Below, piece after piece: positions 23,797 through 32,940 of a stretch of DNA of 64,000 bases. Source of the stretch: Natrinema amylolyticus_A (GTDB lineage: Archaea > Halobacteriota > Halobacteria > Halobacteriales > Natrialbaceae); NCBI RefSeq assembly GCF_042678045.1, contig NZ_JBHUDI010000008.1, positions 1-64,000 of the forward strand. Direction: 5' to 3'. Under the pieces are notes generated by a model. It was not told where the DNA came from. It saw only the letters and a list, made by a program, of their open reading frames with translations, and searched no databases. A program made the position numbers and the translations under genes. Positions within the stretch are counted from its first letter, which is position 1, and each line of letters starts with the position of its first letter.

Positions 23797-24336
23797 TCAG
23801 TCGTTGGCCGGCCCGTGGTGGTCGCCGAAGATCCGTTCGAGGTCCGCATCGTCGTAGTTGACCAGCAGTCGATCCTCGTCTTTGAACGTCCGGAGGACGA
23901 TGTTCGTCGTCGAGTTGTCCACGCCCTCAGTCTGGATGATCTCTTCCATCAGTTTCTGAAGGTGTTCGTGATCACGGACGCGGGAGAACACGTAGAACGA
24001 CATCTCGCCGAGCATGAAAAAGACCCGCTGAACGCCGGAGAGCCCGGCGATCTTCTCCGCGACTTCCTCGTATCCGGGGCCGTCGTAGTCGGCGTTGATC
24101 TCCGTGATCGCCGTCAGCTCGAGGCCGAGCTGCTGGGGGTCGAGCTGGGTGATTTCCCCCTGGATGATGTCCTTTTCACGGTAGTTCTCCATCCGATAGT
24201 AGATCGTGGAGGTGCTGACGTCGAGTTCCTCACTCAGTTCGTCGACGTCGATGTCGCCGTTCTCGTCCAATCGGCGGAGAATCTGGAAGTCGACCTCGTC
24301 GAGGGTTACCTGTGGCATCGATTGAGTGTTGGTCAT
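23797..24336 (-). CDS. Lrp/AsnC-family transcriptional regulator
   Basis: A 179-residue protein. Helix-turn-helix at residues 10-60 (DFQILRRLDENGDIDVDELSEELDVSTSTIYYRMENY) and the effector-binding RAM domain, residues 75-165 (AITEINADYDGPGYEEVAEKIAGLSGVQRVFFMLGEMSFYVFSRVRDHEHLQ). The longer frame to 24549 is rejected because it overlaps the nitrilase gene. It is the last gene of the catabolic operon beginning at 28989, so it probably regulates that operon and/or the divergent ABC importer, with a small-molecule effector related to the imported substrate. Confidence 0.9.
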   Translation of the reverse strand: MTNTQSMPQVTLDEVDFQILRRLDENGDIDVDELSEELDVSTSTIYYRMENYREKDIIQGEITQLDPQQLGLELTAITEINADYDGPGYEEVAEKIAGLSGVQRVFFMLGEMSFYVFSRVRDHEHLQKLMEEIIQTEGVDNSTTNIVLRTFKDEDRLLVNYDDADLERIFGDHHGPAND

Positions 24337-24382
24337 TCGTTCGTTAATAGGTTTGTTTCGTTGCAATCGATCTGGGAAGGTA

Positions 24383-25207
24383 CTAGATCGGTTTCGAGCA
24401 GTCGGAGGAACGGCTGCTATCGTACCGTGTCGCGTCGACATCAGTTTCCGGCCGATCCGTCCGCATGGGATTGCGTGCCCGTTCGGCCGCAACCACACCA
24501 GGGTCGAGCGTAACCGCGACCTGACCAGCACCGGCTCCCATCTCGACAACCGTCGTCCCGTCGGGTTCGATCATCGTGCTGTGCCCACAGAACGTGGTTC
24601 CGGCCTCCGTACCGGCGCGGTTACAGCCGATCACGTACGCACCCTGTTCGACTGCACGCGCGGGCAACAGCGTGTGCCAGTCGCGCTCCATCCGGACCGA
24701 CCAGGCCGAGATGTTGATCACGATGTCACACTCGGCGCGCGCGAGGGCAGCACTCGCCGCCGGGAAGTTCAGATCGTAGCAGATCTGGATACCGACCCGG
24801 CCAAATGGGGCGTCAACGACAGCGTACGAATCGCCAGCCGAATACGCGGTCGCCTCGTCGCCCCAGAGGTGGCGCTTGTCGTAGCGCGCACGCACGTCAC
24901 CGTCGGCATCGATCCAGACCGCACAGTTGTACACGTCGTCCCCGTCCCGAGCGGGCATTCCGAACAGCACTTCGGTCCCGGCGTCGGCGGCAGCCGCACC
25001 TAACACCTCCGTCGTCGGCCCGGGGACAGGCTCTGCCACCTCGAGGACCTCGTCGAAGACGTGGTAGCCGGTCGTCGCGAGTTCGGGAAAGACGACCAGG
25101 TCCGCATCAGCGGCGGCGATCGTTTCGGCCATCCGATCGAGCGTTCCGTCGGCGGCCGGTCCCAGGGTGCTCTCGAACTGAACGATGGAGATCGTACACC
25201 GCTTCAT
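24383..25207 (-). CDS. nitrilase-superfamily carbon-nitrogen hydrolase
   Basis: A 274-residue amidase-type hydrolase with the Glu-Lys-Cys triad: Glu in VVFPELATTGYH, Lys in YDKRHLWGDE, Cys in GIQICYDLNFP. Family members cleave linear amides, N-carbamoyl amines or omega-amides; specificity cannot be read from sequence. Its start overlaps the stop of the enoyl-CoA hydratase gene by 4 bases, so it belongs to the acyl-CoA operon. Given the polyamine-type importer next door, an N-acyl or N-carbamoyl amine substrate is a reasonable hypothesis. Confidence 0.88.
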   Translation of the reverse strand: MKRCTISIVQFESTLGPAADGTLDRMAETIAAADADLVVFPELATTGYHVFDEVLEVAEPVPGPTTEVLGAAAADAGTEVLFGMPARDGDDVYNCAVWIDADGDVRARYDKRHLWGDEATAYSAGDSYAVVDAPFGRVGIQICYDLNFPAASAALARAECDIVINISAWSVRMERDWHTLLPARAVEQGAYVIGCNRAGTEAGTTFCGHSTMIEPDGTTVVEMGAGAGQVAVTLDPGVVAAERARNPMRTDRPETDVDATRYDSSRSSDCSKPI

Positions 25208-26001
25208 CGTCCTTCGAACTCCGGTTCTCGGTCGTCCTGGAAGGCGGCGACCGCTTCCGCGTGATCGCGGGTCTGCGAGCAGATCCGCTGTGCCCGCGTG
25301 GCGTCGGCGAGCGCGCGGTCGATACCCACGTCGAAGCTCCCGTTGACAAGGCGCTTGCTCTGGGCGAGCGCGATCGGCGGCTGATCGGCCAACTGCGCGG
25401 CGAACTCGGCTGCAGCAGTAAGCAGGTCGTCCGCGGCGACCTGTTCACGCGCGAGATCCCACTCGACGATTTCCTCGCCTTCGAGTTTCCGGCCGGTAAA
25501 GATGAGTTCCTTCGCGCGTGCCTCGCCGATCAGTCGCGGCAGGAGGAACGCGCCGCCGTCGCCGGGGACGAACCCGACGTCGATGAACGTCTCTCCGATA
25601 ACGGCCTCGTCGCTGACGATCCGGAAGTCACAGGCCAGTGCCGTATCACAGCCAGCACCGAGCGCGTAGCCATTGACTGCCGCGATGACCGGCGTGTCGA
25701 TCCCCCGGATAGTCCGGACGACGTTCTGGAACAGACCGAGCCCTGTCTCGTACTCGGCGAACTCCATCTCCGGAGTCAGCGGCATGTCCCTCAGGTCGAC
25801 GCCGGCACAGAACGCGTCGCCGGCACCCGTCAGGACGATCGCACGGACCTCATCGCGCTCGTCGAGTCGCTCGAACACCTCGACCGCACCCCGAAGCAGC
25901 GGTTCGTTGTACGCGTTCATCGCGTCGGGGCGGTCGTAGGTAACGCGAGCGACATGGTCGTCCGGTCGTTCGACTCGCAGTGGCGCGTCGATCTCAATCA
26001 T
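25204..26001 (-). CDS. enoyl-CoA hydratase/isomerase family protein (second of operon)
   Basis: A 265-residue crotonase-fold enzyme (start 26001; the N-terminal 25 residues of the longer frame are rejected). Oxyanion and acyl-CoA motifs: VLTGAGDAFCAGVDLRDM and IPRTIRGI-type helix (VVRTIRGIDTPVIAAVNGYALGAGCDTALACDF). One active-site Glu is present near VIGETFIDVGFVPGDG, as in carnityl/2-enoyl-CoA hydratase-like relatives. It overlaps the acyl-CoA ligase gene by 8 bases and the nitrilase gene by 4, so all three are translated in series. Confidence 0.88.
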   Translation of the reverse strand: MIEIDAPLRVERPDDHVARVTYDRPDAMNAYNEPLLRGAVEVFERLDERDEVRAIVLTGAGDAFCAGVDLRDMPLTPEMEFAEYETGLGLFQNVVRTIRGIDTPVIAAVNGYALGAGCDTALACDFRIVSDEAVIGETFIDVGFVPGDGGAFLLPRLIGEARAKELIFTGRKLEGEEIVEWDLAREQVAADDLLTAAAEFAAQLADQPPIALAQSKRLVNGSFDVGIDRALADATRAQRICSQTRDHAEAVAAFQDDREPEFEGR

Positions 26002-28186
26002 CGGTGGTCCCTCCTGATGCGACAAGCTCGCTGTCGACCGGCACGGCTGGATCGGTATCGAGCGTGATCGCGGCATCGACGACCTCGACGCCGTCTTCGG
26101 TCGCGAAGACGGGATTCAGGTCCAGTTCGGATACCGACGGATTGTCCTCGACAAATTCGGAGACCGCGACCAGTAGCTCCACGACGGCGTCGTGGTCGAC
26201 CGGTGGGTTCCCGCGTGCGCCCTCGAGCAACTCCTGGGCGTCGATGTCCGACAGCAGCGATCGGGCGTCGGCTTCGGTAAGCGGCAGCGCCCGGAATGCG
26301 ACATCTTCCAAGACCTCGACGAAGACACCGCCAAGGCCACACATGACCACGGGGCCGAACTGCTCGTCGTCGACGACACCCACGATGAGTTCGACGCCGG
26401 CGTCGGCCATCGGCGACACGAGCACGCCGTCGAGCTGGGCGTCGAGATCATAGTCGCGGGCCGCAGCGAGCAGGTCGTCGTAGGTGTCGCCGGCCTCGTC
26501 AGCGTCAACCCCCAGTGCGACGCCACTGGCATCGGACTTGTGGACGATATCGGGCGAGACGATCTTCATCGCGACCGGCCCGTCGAACGCGGCTGCGAGG
26601 TCACGCGCTTCGTCCGGGCTCGTCGCCAGTTCGAACGGCGTGATCGGGAGGTTGGCGTCCGAGAGGACGCGCTTGGACTCAAGTTCCGAGAGCTGCGTCC
26701 GCCCACGCGAGAGCAGGTCGGTAATCGTCTCAGTCGCATCAGTGTCGCCCGTCAGGAGGAAGTCGCTGCTCTCGTCTGCAGCCGCGACGCGCTCGCCGTA
26801 CGTGGCCAGGGCCTCGAGGCTCGCAGTCGCGACGTCGAGCGATTCGACGACCGGAACCCCATTCTCACGCAGGACGGCGTGGGGTTCCGTATCGAAGCCT
26901 TCGTAGGCACTCTGGACGACCAGCGGCTTGCCGTGTTCGTCGGCGAGGTCAGCCAGATCGTGTGCGGCCTCGATCTCGACCTCGGTGTACTGGTCGGCGA
27001 AGCGGATGCCGTACCCGCCGAACAGCCCAGAGAGCACGAGCGCATCCACGTTCGGGTCGGCGATGATGGCCGCCGCACAGTCGACGAACACGGACTGGTC
27101 GTCGTCAGTGCCGCCCGCGACGTCGACCGGATTGACGACGCTGGCCGCGTCCGGAAGAACGGCCTTGAGTTTCGCTTGTGTCTCCTCAGTGAGTTGCGGG
27201 ACGGAGAGTCCTCGCTCGGCGAGGGCGTCGGCCGCGAGCGTCGCGTGCCCACCCCCGTCCGCGAGGATCGCGACGTTGTCCCCGTCGGCGCTGGGCAGCG
27301 ACGACAGCGCGCTCGCGACCGACAGGAGTTCGTCCGAGCGCTCGACGCTGACGACGCCCGCCTGCTCGAGGACGGCATCGGTCACTGCGGCGTCACCGGC
27401 CAGCGACCCGGTGTGGGACGACGCCGAGCGCTTGCCGACGTCCGAGCGGCCGCTTTTCAGGACGGCGATCGGCGTGTCGGTCGTCACCTCGCGCGCTTGC
27501 TCGAGGAACGCCCGGCCGTCGCTCATGCCCTCGACATAGCAGACGACCGCGTCCGTTTGGGGATCGGCGTCGAAAAACGACAGGTACTCGTGGAACTGCA
27601 GGTCGGCCTCGTTGCCGACGCCGACGTAGTGGCTGAAGCCGACGCCGTCTCGCGTGGCGGCCTCGGTGAACAGCGAGATGGCCATGTTCCCGCTCTGACA
27701 GAGCAACGCGAGGTTCCCCTCGGGGACCGTGTCCGCGCCGACGAGGTTTAGCCCCTGGTGGACGTTGATCATCCCGGAAGTGTTCGGACCGACGAGTCTG
27801 ACGCCGTGTTCGTTCGCGAGGCGAACGATCTCGTCTTCGAGTGCCTGGCCGTCCTCGCCGGCTTCGCCGAAGCCAACGGCGACGACCACCGCACCCGCGA
27901 GGTCGGTGTCCGCACAGTCTTCGAGGATCTGGGGGACGATCGGTGCCGGGGTAACAATGAGCGCGAGGTCGACACGGCCGGGAATCGCGGAGACGGTCGG
28001 ATAGACCTCGAGGCCGCGGATCTCCTCGGCCGAGGGATTGACCGGGTAGATCTCGCCCTCGTACCCACCCTTCTGGAGTGTTTTGATGGCCTGGTAGCCC
28101 CGTTTGGTCTCGTCGGTGGACGCGCCGACGATCGCGACCGAATCGGGGTCCATGATGCGGTCGATGTCGGCCGAACGATCCGTCAC
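25994..28186 (-). CDS. acyl-CoA synthetase (ADP-forming), fused alpha-beta subunits
   Basis: A 730-residue NDP-forming ligase. Order: CoA-binding domain (SVAIVGASTDETKRG, residues about 15-110), ligase-CoA domain with phospho-His in SASSHTGSLAGDAAV, then a C-terminal ATP-grasp beta domain (LPITPFELATSPDEA, MKIVSPDIVHKSDASGV). Such archaeal enzymes interconvert acyl-CoA with acid, making ATP from ADP. Between two enoyl-CoA hydratases it could activate the incoming acid or recover ATP from the final acyl-CoA. Natural fusion of alpha and beta is common in haloarchaea. Confidence 0.93.
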   Translation of the reverse strand: MTDRSADIDRIMDPDSVAIVGASTDETKRGYQAIKTLQKGGYEGEIYPVNPSAEEIRGLEVYPTVSAIPGRVDLALIVTPAPIVPQILEDCADTDLAGAVVVAVGFGEAGEDGQALEDEIVRLANEHGVRLVGPNTSGMINVHQGLNLVGADTVPEGNLALLCQSGNMAISLFTEAATRDGVGFSHYVGVGNEADLQFHEYLSFFDADPQTDAVVCYVEGMSDGRAFLEQAREVTTDTPIAVLKSGRSDVGKRSASSHTGSLAGDAAVTDAVLEQAGVVSVERSDELLSVASALSSLPSADGDNVAILADGGGHATLAADALAERGLSVPQLTEETQAKLKAVLPDAASVVNPVDVAGGTDDDQSVFVDCAAAIIADPNVDALVLSGLFGGYGIRFADQYTEVEIEAAHDLADLADEHGKPLVVQSAYEGFDTEPHAVLRENGVPVVESLDVATASLEALATYGERVAAADESSDFLLTGDTDATETITDLLSRGRTQLSELESKRVLSDANLPITPFELATSPDEARDLAAAFDGPVAMKIVSPDIVHKSDASGVALGVDADEAGDTYDDLLAAARDYDLDAQLDGVLVSPMADAGVELIVGVVDDEQFGPVVMCGLGGVFVEVLEDVAFRALPLTEADARSLLSDIDAQELLEGARGNPPVDHDAVVELLVAVSEFVEDNPSVSELDLNPVFATEDGVEVVDAAITLDTDPAVPVDSELVASGGTTDD

Positions 28187-28188
28187 GG

Positions 28189-28989
28189 TTAGACCCCCTC
28201 GAACGACGGCTCGCGGTCCTCGGCGAACGCGTCGACCCCTTCTTGCCAGTCATCGGTCGCCATGCAGGCCAGCAGCGCTTCTGCCTCGGCCGTCAGCATG
28301 TCGTCCCGGGTCGCCTGGCCGACGCGTCCGAACTGTTCTTTGGCGAACTCCATCGGAATCGGAGCGTTGTCGGCAAGCTCCGCGGCCAGCTCGTCAACGG
28401 CGTCCTCGAGTTCTGCTTCGGGGTGGGCGCTCGTCACGACACCTTCGTCGGCTGCTTCCGCGCCAGTCAGTGACGCCGCCGAGAGGACGAGTTCCTTCGC
28501 ACGGGCCTGCCCGACGCGCGCCGCCAGCGTGTACGTGACACCGCCGCCGATGTACGTGCCGATCGAGACCTCCGGGAACCGGATCTCCGCGTCCTCGCCC
28601 ATGAGTACGAAATCCCCACTCAGCGCGAGTTCCGCGCCTGCGCCGATGGCGTACCCGTGGACCTTCGCGATGACCGGTTGCGGATGGGTCTGGACTGCTT
28701 TGGCCGCCTCCTGTGCCTGCCAGACGTACTCACGGCGTTCCTTCTGGGTGCGGTCAGTCTCGTCGTGGTTCTCCATGTCCGCACCCACACAGAAGGCCCG
28801 GCCTTCGCCCTCGAGAACGACGACGCGGGCATCTTCATCGGCTGCCCGCTCGAGACCATCGCGGAGCCCCTCGTACAACTCGGGGGTTACTGCATTGAGG
28901 CTATCCGGCCGATTCAGGCAGACGCGTGCGACGTCCCCAGTACGTTCATAACGAGTTGGTTCCTCCGTCACTGTGTCTGTGGTAGTCAT
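28189..28989 (-). CDS. enoyl-CoA hydratase/isomerase family protein (first of operon)
   Basis: A 266-residue crotonase-fold enzyme: RVCLNRPDSLNAVTPELYE, oxyanion segment VVLEGEGRAFCVGADMENHD, KVHGYAIGAGAELALSGDF, and FPEVSIGTYIGGGVTYTL. The start at 28989 (MTTTDTVTEEP) fits best; longer N-terminal extensions to 29013 or 29076 look non-coding. The stop is separated by only two bases from the start of the acyl-CoA ligase. It is the first gene of the catabolic operon, whose promoter faces the ABC importer. Confidence 0.88.
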   Translation of the reverse strand: MTTTDTVTEEPTRYERTGDVARVCLNRPDSLNAVTPELYEGLRDGLERAADEDARVVVLEGEGRAFCVGADMENHDETDRTQKERREYVWQAQEAAKAVQTHPQPVIAKVHGYAIGAGAELALSGDFVLMGEDAEIRFPEVSIGTYIGGGVTYTLAARVGQARAKELVLSAASLTGAEAADEGVVTSAHPEAELEDAVDELAAELADNAPIPMEFAKEQFGRVGQATRDDMLTAEAEALLACMATDDWQEGVDAFAEDREPSFEGV

Positions 28990-29042
28990 GGGCAAGTCAC
29001 TACGTAGACTCATATCAGATACCAACATAAATGTTTGCTTGC

Positions 29043-29068
29043 TCCTAATTGTAGAGCTTGTATTAGGA
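29043..29068. promoter_or_regulatory. inverted repeat TCCTAAT-N12-ATTAGGA between divergent operons
   Basis: Seven-base perfect arms (29043-29049 and 29062-29068) with a 12-base spacer, in the 142-base region between the enoyl-CoA hydratase start (28989, minus) and the substrate-binding protein start (29132, plus). AT-rich TATATA/TTATTATAG lies downstream for the plus promoter. The spacing is compatible with Lrp/AsnC-type operators; the operon's own AsnC gene (23797) is the obvious candidate. Confidence 0.45.
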
Positions 29069-29131
29069 ATAGTCACAAAGAAGATCCATATATCTGGGAA
29101 AGATTATTATAGTGTTGTGTAATAGAAGCTC

Positions 29132-30214
29132 ATGGCAATGACACACAAGGGCACGCCAAATCGACGGGACGTACTGGCAACGGCAGGGATCGGAGCGCTG
29201 ACTGGACTCGCGGGCTGTACATCGCTGCTCGGTTCCAGTTCGGGAGACCAACTCCGATTCCTCGGGTTCGGCGGTAATACACAGGAGGCACAGATGTCCG
29301 TGTTCGAGGGCTGGGATTCGGAGATGGGTGTCGAAGGAACGTCGGCCGGCGGGACGACCGAGATGATCTCGCTGATCAAGCAAAACCCCGGCTCGTTCGA
29401 CGTCGTCGCGCTCAACGACACCGGGATGGCACGCGCCCAGCAGGAAGACATCCTCGAGCCGATCGATCTCTCGCAAGTCCCGAACTACGAGGAGAACATT
29501 AGAGAGTCGGCACGGACGCTGTCGTTCAACATGAACGGCGAGGACACGATGGGCCTCATCCGCGAGAACGGCGCGACGGGTTTTGCATACAATACGGACA
29601 AGGTCGACAGCGAACTCACATCGTGGGACGCACTTCTTGACCCTGCATACGACGGAAAGGTCTCGCTTATCGACCGGACGATCGACCGGCTTTCGAACGC
29701 GGCGGCCGCAGCGGGGCTCGACGTCAATGACGTCCCGGACGACGAAGAAAAAACAGACACGATGTTCGAACAGGCGCGTGAGGAGAACGGAAACGTCTTC
29801 GCCTACTGGGGTGATGGCGCGACGTCGATTCGCTACCTCCGACAGGAGAACGCCTGGATCTGTGAGGCGTGGGGCGGTCGGGTGCTCGCGCTCCAGAACG
29901 AGGGCTACGACAACATCGAGTACGTCATCCCCGAGGAGGGTGCGATGGGGTGGTCCGACAACCTCGCGATCGTCAAAGGGTCGGAAAACACGGAGGCAGC
30001 CCACGAGTTGCTCAATCACACCTACCAGCGGGAGAACCTCCTAACGCTCTCCGAGGAGATGAACTACACCGTTCAGGTCAAGAACCCGCCGAGCTCGATG
30101 CAAGAGCTCCCCGACTACGCGCCCGCGGAGGATCTGGCCTTCCGGGACTGGGATGCGGTGCTGCCGAAAGAGGACGAGTGGACGCAGCGACTCGACAGCA
30201 TCAAACAGAACTAA
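29132..30214 (+). CDS. ABC transporter substrate-binding lipoprotein (spermidine/putrescine type)
   Basis: A 360-residue extracellular binding protein with Tat leader NRRDVLATAGIGALTGLAGC. Two-lobe periplasmic-binding fold of the PotD/PotF cluster: MSVFEGWDSEMGVEGTSAGG, FDVVALNDTGMARAQ, and the hinge NGATGFAYNTDKVDSEL ... TSWDALLDPAYDGKV. Polyamine binders use acidic and aromatic pocket residues; relatives bind other cations such as betaines, so the ligand is open. A second ATG at 29138 is an equally possible start. First gene of a four-gene importer operon. Confidence 0.9.
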   Translation: MAMTHKGTPNRRDVLATAGIGALTGLAGCTSLLGSSSGDQLRFLGFGGNTQEAQMSVFEGWDSEMGVEGTSAGGTTEMISLIKQNPGSFDVVALNDTGMARAQQEDILEPIDLSQVPNYEENIRESARTLSFNMNGEDTMGLIRENGATGFAYNTDKVDSELTSWDALLDPAYDGKVSLIDRTIDRLSNAAAAAGLDVNDVPDDEEKTDTMFEQAREENGNVFAYWGDGATSIRYLRQENAWICEAWGGRVLALQNEGYDNIEYVIPEEGAMGWSDNLAIVKGSENTEAAHELLNHTYQRENLLTLSEEMNYTVQVKNPPSSMQELPDYAPAEDLAFRDWDAVLPKEDEWTQRLDSIKQN

Positions 30215-30219
30215 CTCCA

Positions 30220-31263
30220 ATGCTCGAAGTAGAAAACTTCACGAAGTACTACGACGATCTCTGCGCTGTCGACGACCTCTCCTTTCGAATCGAGGAGGGT
30301 GAGTTCGTCACGTTGCTCGGCCCCTCCGGCTGTGGGAAGTCGACGACACTACACGCGATCGCCGGTCTCGTCGAACCGACCGATGGGCGCATCCGCCTTC
30401 GCGGGACGGACGTGACGGACCTCCCACCCGAGAAGCGCAACATCGGGATGGCGTTCCAGTCGACGGCGCTGTTTCCCCACATGACCGTCCGGGAGAACAT
30501 CGCCTACGGGCTGAAAATGCACGGCTACTCGGCGGCCGATGTCGAAGAGCGAGTCGAGGAATCACTCGAGCTCGTCGATATGCCCGACCACGGCGATCAC
30601 AAGCCAGGCGAACTCTCCGGCGGGCAACAACAGCGCGTCTCACTAGCTCGCTCGCTGGCCTACGAGCCCGATATCCTCCTGCTCGACGAACCCCTTACGG
30701 GTCTCGATCGGGTCCTCCGTGAAGAGATGCGCGGCTGGCTCAATCGCATCCAGCGCGAGGTCAACGTCACGACGCTGTACGTCACGCACGATCAGGAGGA
30801 CGCGCTGTCGATGTCGGACAAGGTTGTCGTCCTCAACGATGGCCAGGCCCAGCAGATCGACAGCCCCGAGCGAATCTACGAGTCTCCGGCCACCCCGTTC
30901 GTCGCGGAGTTCGTCGGCAAATCCACGCAGTTCACCGGCACCGTCACCCACGAGGGTGGACAGGCTGTCGTCTATAACGACGCCAAGCGGATCACACTCC
31001 CCGACTCGAGCATCGACGACGACCAGTCCGTCTCACTGTACGTCCGTCCGGAAGACATCGAGGTGTGCCTCGAGCCGATGGGGGCCGACAACGAGTTCCG
31101 TGCGGCCGTGACCGATATCGCGAACCTCGGAAACCGTGCGGAGGTGTCGGCCGAACTCGAAGACGGATCGACGGCGCTCGCACACACCACACGTTTCCCG
31201 GACATCGACGTCGATGACGACGTCTACCTCAGGTTCCCGGCCGAGCGGGTGATCGTCCTATGA
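30220..31263 (+). CDS. ABC transporter ATP-binding protein (PotA type)
   Basis: A 347-residue ATPase: Walker A GPSGCGKST, Q-loop (AFQSTALFPHMTV), signature LSGGQQQR, Walker B ILLLDEP, switch His (YVTHDQEDAL), then a C-terminal TOBE/OB regulatory region (about residues 240-347, SVSLYVRPEDIEV). The start at 30220, five bases after the previous stop, gives the standard N terminus; the frame open further upstream overlaps the binding-protein gene and is rejected. The D-loop reads TGLDRVLREEM. Confidence 0.93.
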   Translation: MLEVENFTKYYDDLCAVDDLSFRIEEGEFVTLLGPSGCGKSTTLHAIAGLVEPTDGRIRLRGTDVTDLPPEKRNIGMAFQSTALFPHMTVRENIAYGLKMHGYSAADVEERVEESLELVDMPDHGDHKPGELSGGQQQRVSLARSLAYEPDILLLDEPLTGLDRVLREEMRGWLNRIQREVNVTTLYVTHDQEDALSMSDKVVVLNDGQAQQIDSPERIYESPATPFVAEFVGKSTQFTGTVTHEGGQAVVYNDAKRITLPDSSIDDDQSVSLYVRPEDIEVCLEPMGADNEFRAAVTDIANLGNRAEVSAELEDGSTALAHTTRFPDIDVDDDVYLRFPAERVIVL

Positions 31264-32123
31264 GCGTCCAACGAGGGGGACTTGGAAGAGTAACACATCT
31301 TATCGGCGAGGGACTCGAGGGACGGATCGCCAATCGCCACCTGGCACTGTTCGGGCTCGGATTCGTCGGCCTGTTCTTCGTCCTGCCGATCCTGCTGTTG
31401 ATCCCAGAGAGTCTGAACCTCGGCTCGTCGACGCCGTTCGAATCCTATCGGCGTGTGACGAACGGCATTTACGTGGACGCGTTCGTCCGGTCGTTCCTCT
31501 ACGGGTTCGTCACGACCGCTGTCACGCTCGCGTTGGCGTACATGCTGTCGTACTTCCTCGCGTTCAGCACCGAGCGCGCCCGCGCAGCGATGATTCTCAT
31601 CATCGTTCCGCTGTGGATCGCGTACATCGTTCGGTACTTCGGCATCCTGTTGTTCCTGTCACCGGCCGGTCCGCTGGCCGACTTGACCGGGTTCGAAACG
31701 GATCTGCTGTTTACCACGCCGGCCGTCATCATCGGCCTCGCGAACGTCTACCTGCCGTTCGCCGTGTTGCCGATCTACAACTCGTTGAACGCCATCGACG
31801 AGGAACTGGTCAACGCCTCGCGCGTCCTCGGCGCCGGAAAGTGGCGAACCATCGCCAGAGTTATTTTCCCGCTGAGTCTGCCGGGACTGGTCGCCGCTGG
31901 GCTCATCGTGTTCATCCTCGCGGCCGGATCGTTCCTCGGTCCGGCTGTGCTGGGTGGGCCGAATCAGACCATGATCGCGAACGTCATCGCCCAGGCGTTC
32001 CTGGAGAACTTCAACATCCAGTTCGCCTCGGCACTGGCGATCGCGTACACGGTCTTGCTCGTCGGGCTCTTGATCATGTTCAACATGCTGTTCGACCTCC
32101 AGGAGGTGCTCGGGAATATATGA
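31260..32123 (+). CDS. ABC transporter permease (PotB type)
   Basis: A 287-residue integral membrane protein with six predicted helices, overlapping the ATPase gene by 4 bases (ATGA). The EAA loop that docks to the ATPase reads VNASRVLGAGKWRTIARVIFP. First helix at LALFGLGFVGLFFVLPILL; last near IAYTVLLVGLLIMFNML. Pairs with the PotC-like permease that follows with a 4-base overlap. Confidence 0.92.
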   Translation: MSVQRGGLGRVTHLIGEGLEGRIANRHLALFGLGFVGLFFVLPILLLIPESLNLGSSTPFESYRRVTNGIYVDAFVRSFLYGFVTTAVTLALAYMLSYFLAFSTERARAAMILIIVPLWIAYIVRYFGILLFLSPAGPLADLTGFETDLLFTTPAVIIGLANVYLPFAVLPIYNSLNAIDEELVNASRVLGAGKWRTIARVIFPLSLPGLVAAGLIVFILAAGSFLGPAVLGGPNQTMIANVIAQAFLENFNIQFASALAIAYTVLLVGLLIMFNMLFDLQEVLGNI

Positions 32124-32908
32124 GCACGAGCACGTCGGAGCGCGTCCAAGGGCTCACGTTCCGCGCGCTCATCGCGGTCGTATTCGCCTTCCTCCTGTTG
32201 CCGGTCCTGATCGTGGTTCTGACATCGTTTACACCACAGAACTTTCCGACGATTCCACAGGAGGGCATCTCGTTCACGTGGTACACGGAACTGCTGGCCG
32301 ACCAGCGACTGCTCAACGCGCTTACGGTGAGCCTGGTCGTCGCGACGGTGTCGGCGATCCTCTCGGCGATCATCGGGACGATCGCCGCCATTGGCTTCGT
32401 CCGCGGAGAGTTCCCCTACAAGGAACAGATCTCGACGATCATGCTCCTCCCGATGATCATCTCGCCCGTCATCACGGGGATCGCGCTCGTCCGCTACTTC
32501 AGTACCATCCAGCTGCCGTCGGGCTTTCCGGCGCTCATCCTTGGACACACGGTGCTCTCGCTTCCATACGTCTTCTTGCTGGTGCGTTCGGAACTGCTCA
32601 CCTACGACCGGGACCTCGAGCGTGCCTCGCGCGTCCTCGGTGCCGACCCTGTGACGACGTTCCGGCACGTGACCGGTCCCATCATCTCGCCAGCGATCCT
32701 CGCTGGCGCGTTCATCGCGTTCGTCGTCTCGTTCGGCGAGTTCACCGCGACGCAGTTTCTCATCTCGCCGGGTACCAGCACCGTTCCGGTCGTCATCTAC
32801 ACGATGCTTCGGACCGGGCTGACCCCGACGATCAACGCACTCTCGGTCGTGCTCATCGTCGTCATGCTCGTCCTCGCGCTTGCCAGTCGAAAGATTTCCT
32901 CTGCCTGA
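32120..32908 (+). CDS. ABC transporter permease (PotC type)
   Basis: A 262-residue permease beginning at an ATGA overlap (MSTSTSERVQGLTFRALI). Six helices; EAA loop ERASRVLGADPVTTFRHVTGP. The N-terminal SFTPQNFPTIPQEGISFTWYTEL is typical of PotC relatives. Completes binding protein-ATPase-permease-permease order. A short hairpin that may end transcription follows. Confidence 0.92.
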   Translation: MSTSTSERVQGLTFRALIAVVFAFLLLPVLIVVLTSFTPQNFPTIPQEGISFTWYTELLADQRLLNALTVSLVVATVSAILSAIIGTIAAIGFVRGEFPYKEQISTIMLLPMIISPVITGIALVRYFSTIQLPSGFPALILGHTVLSLPYVFLLVRSELLTYDRDLERASRVLGADPVTTFRHVTGPIISPAILAGAFIAFVVSFGEFTATQFLISPGTSTVPVVIYTMLRTGLTPTINALSVVLIVVMLVLALASRKISSA

Positions 32909-32924
32909 TATTTTCCACACGGAT

Positions 32925-32940
32925 AAAGCCGGTGGGCTTT
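32925..32940 (+). terminator. possible terminator hairpin after the ABC operon
   Basis: AAAGCC / GGCTTT six-base arms with a four-base loop, 17 bases after the last permease stop. No further U-run, so archaeal termination here is tentative. Confidence 0.35.

Noticed and set aside
26192..27751. A 519-residue plus-strand frame over the acyl-CoA synthetase
   Set aside because: Antisense shadow; the minus-strand protein is an unmistakable ADP-forming ligase.
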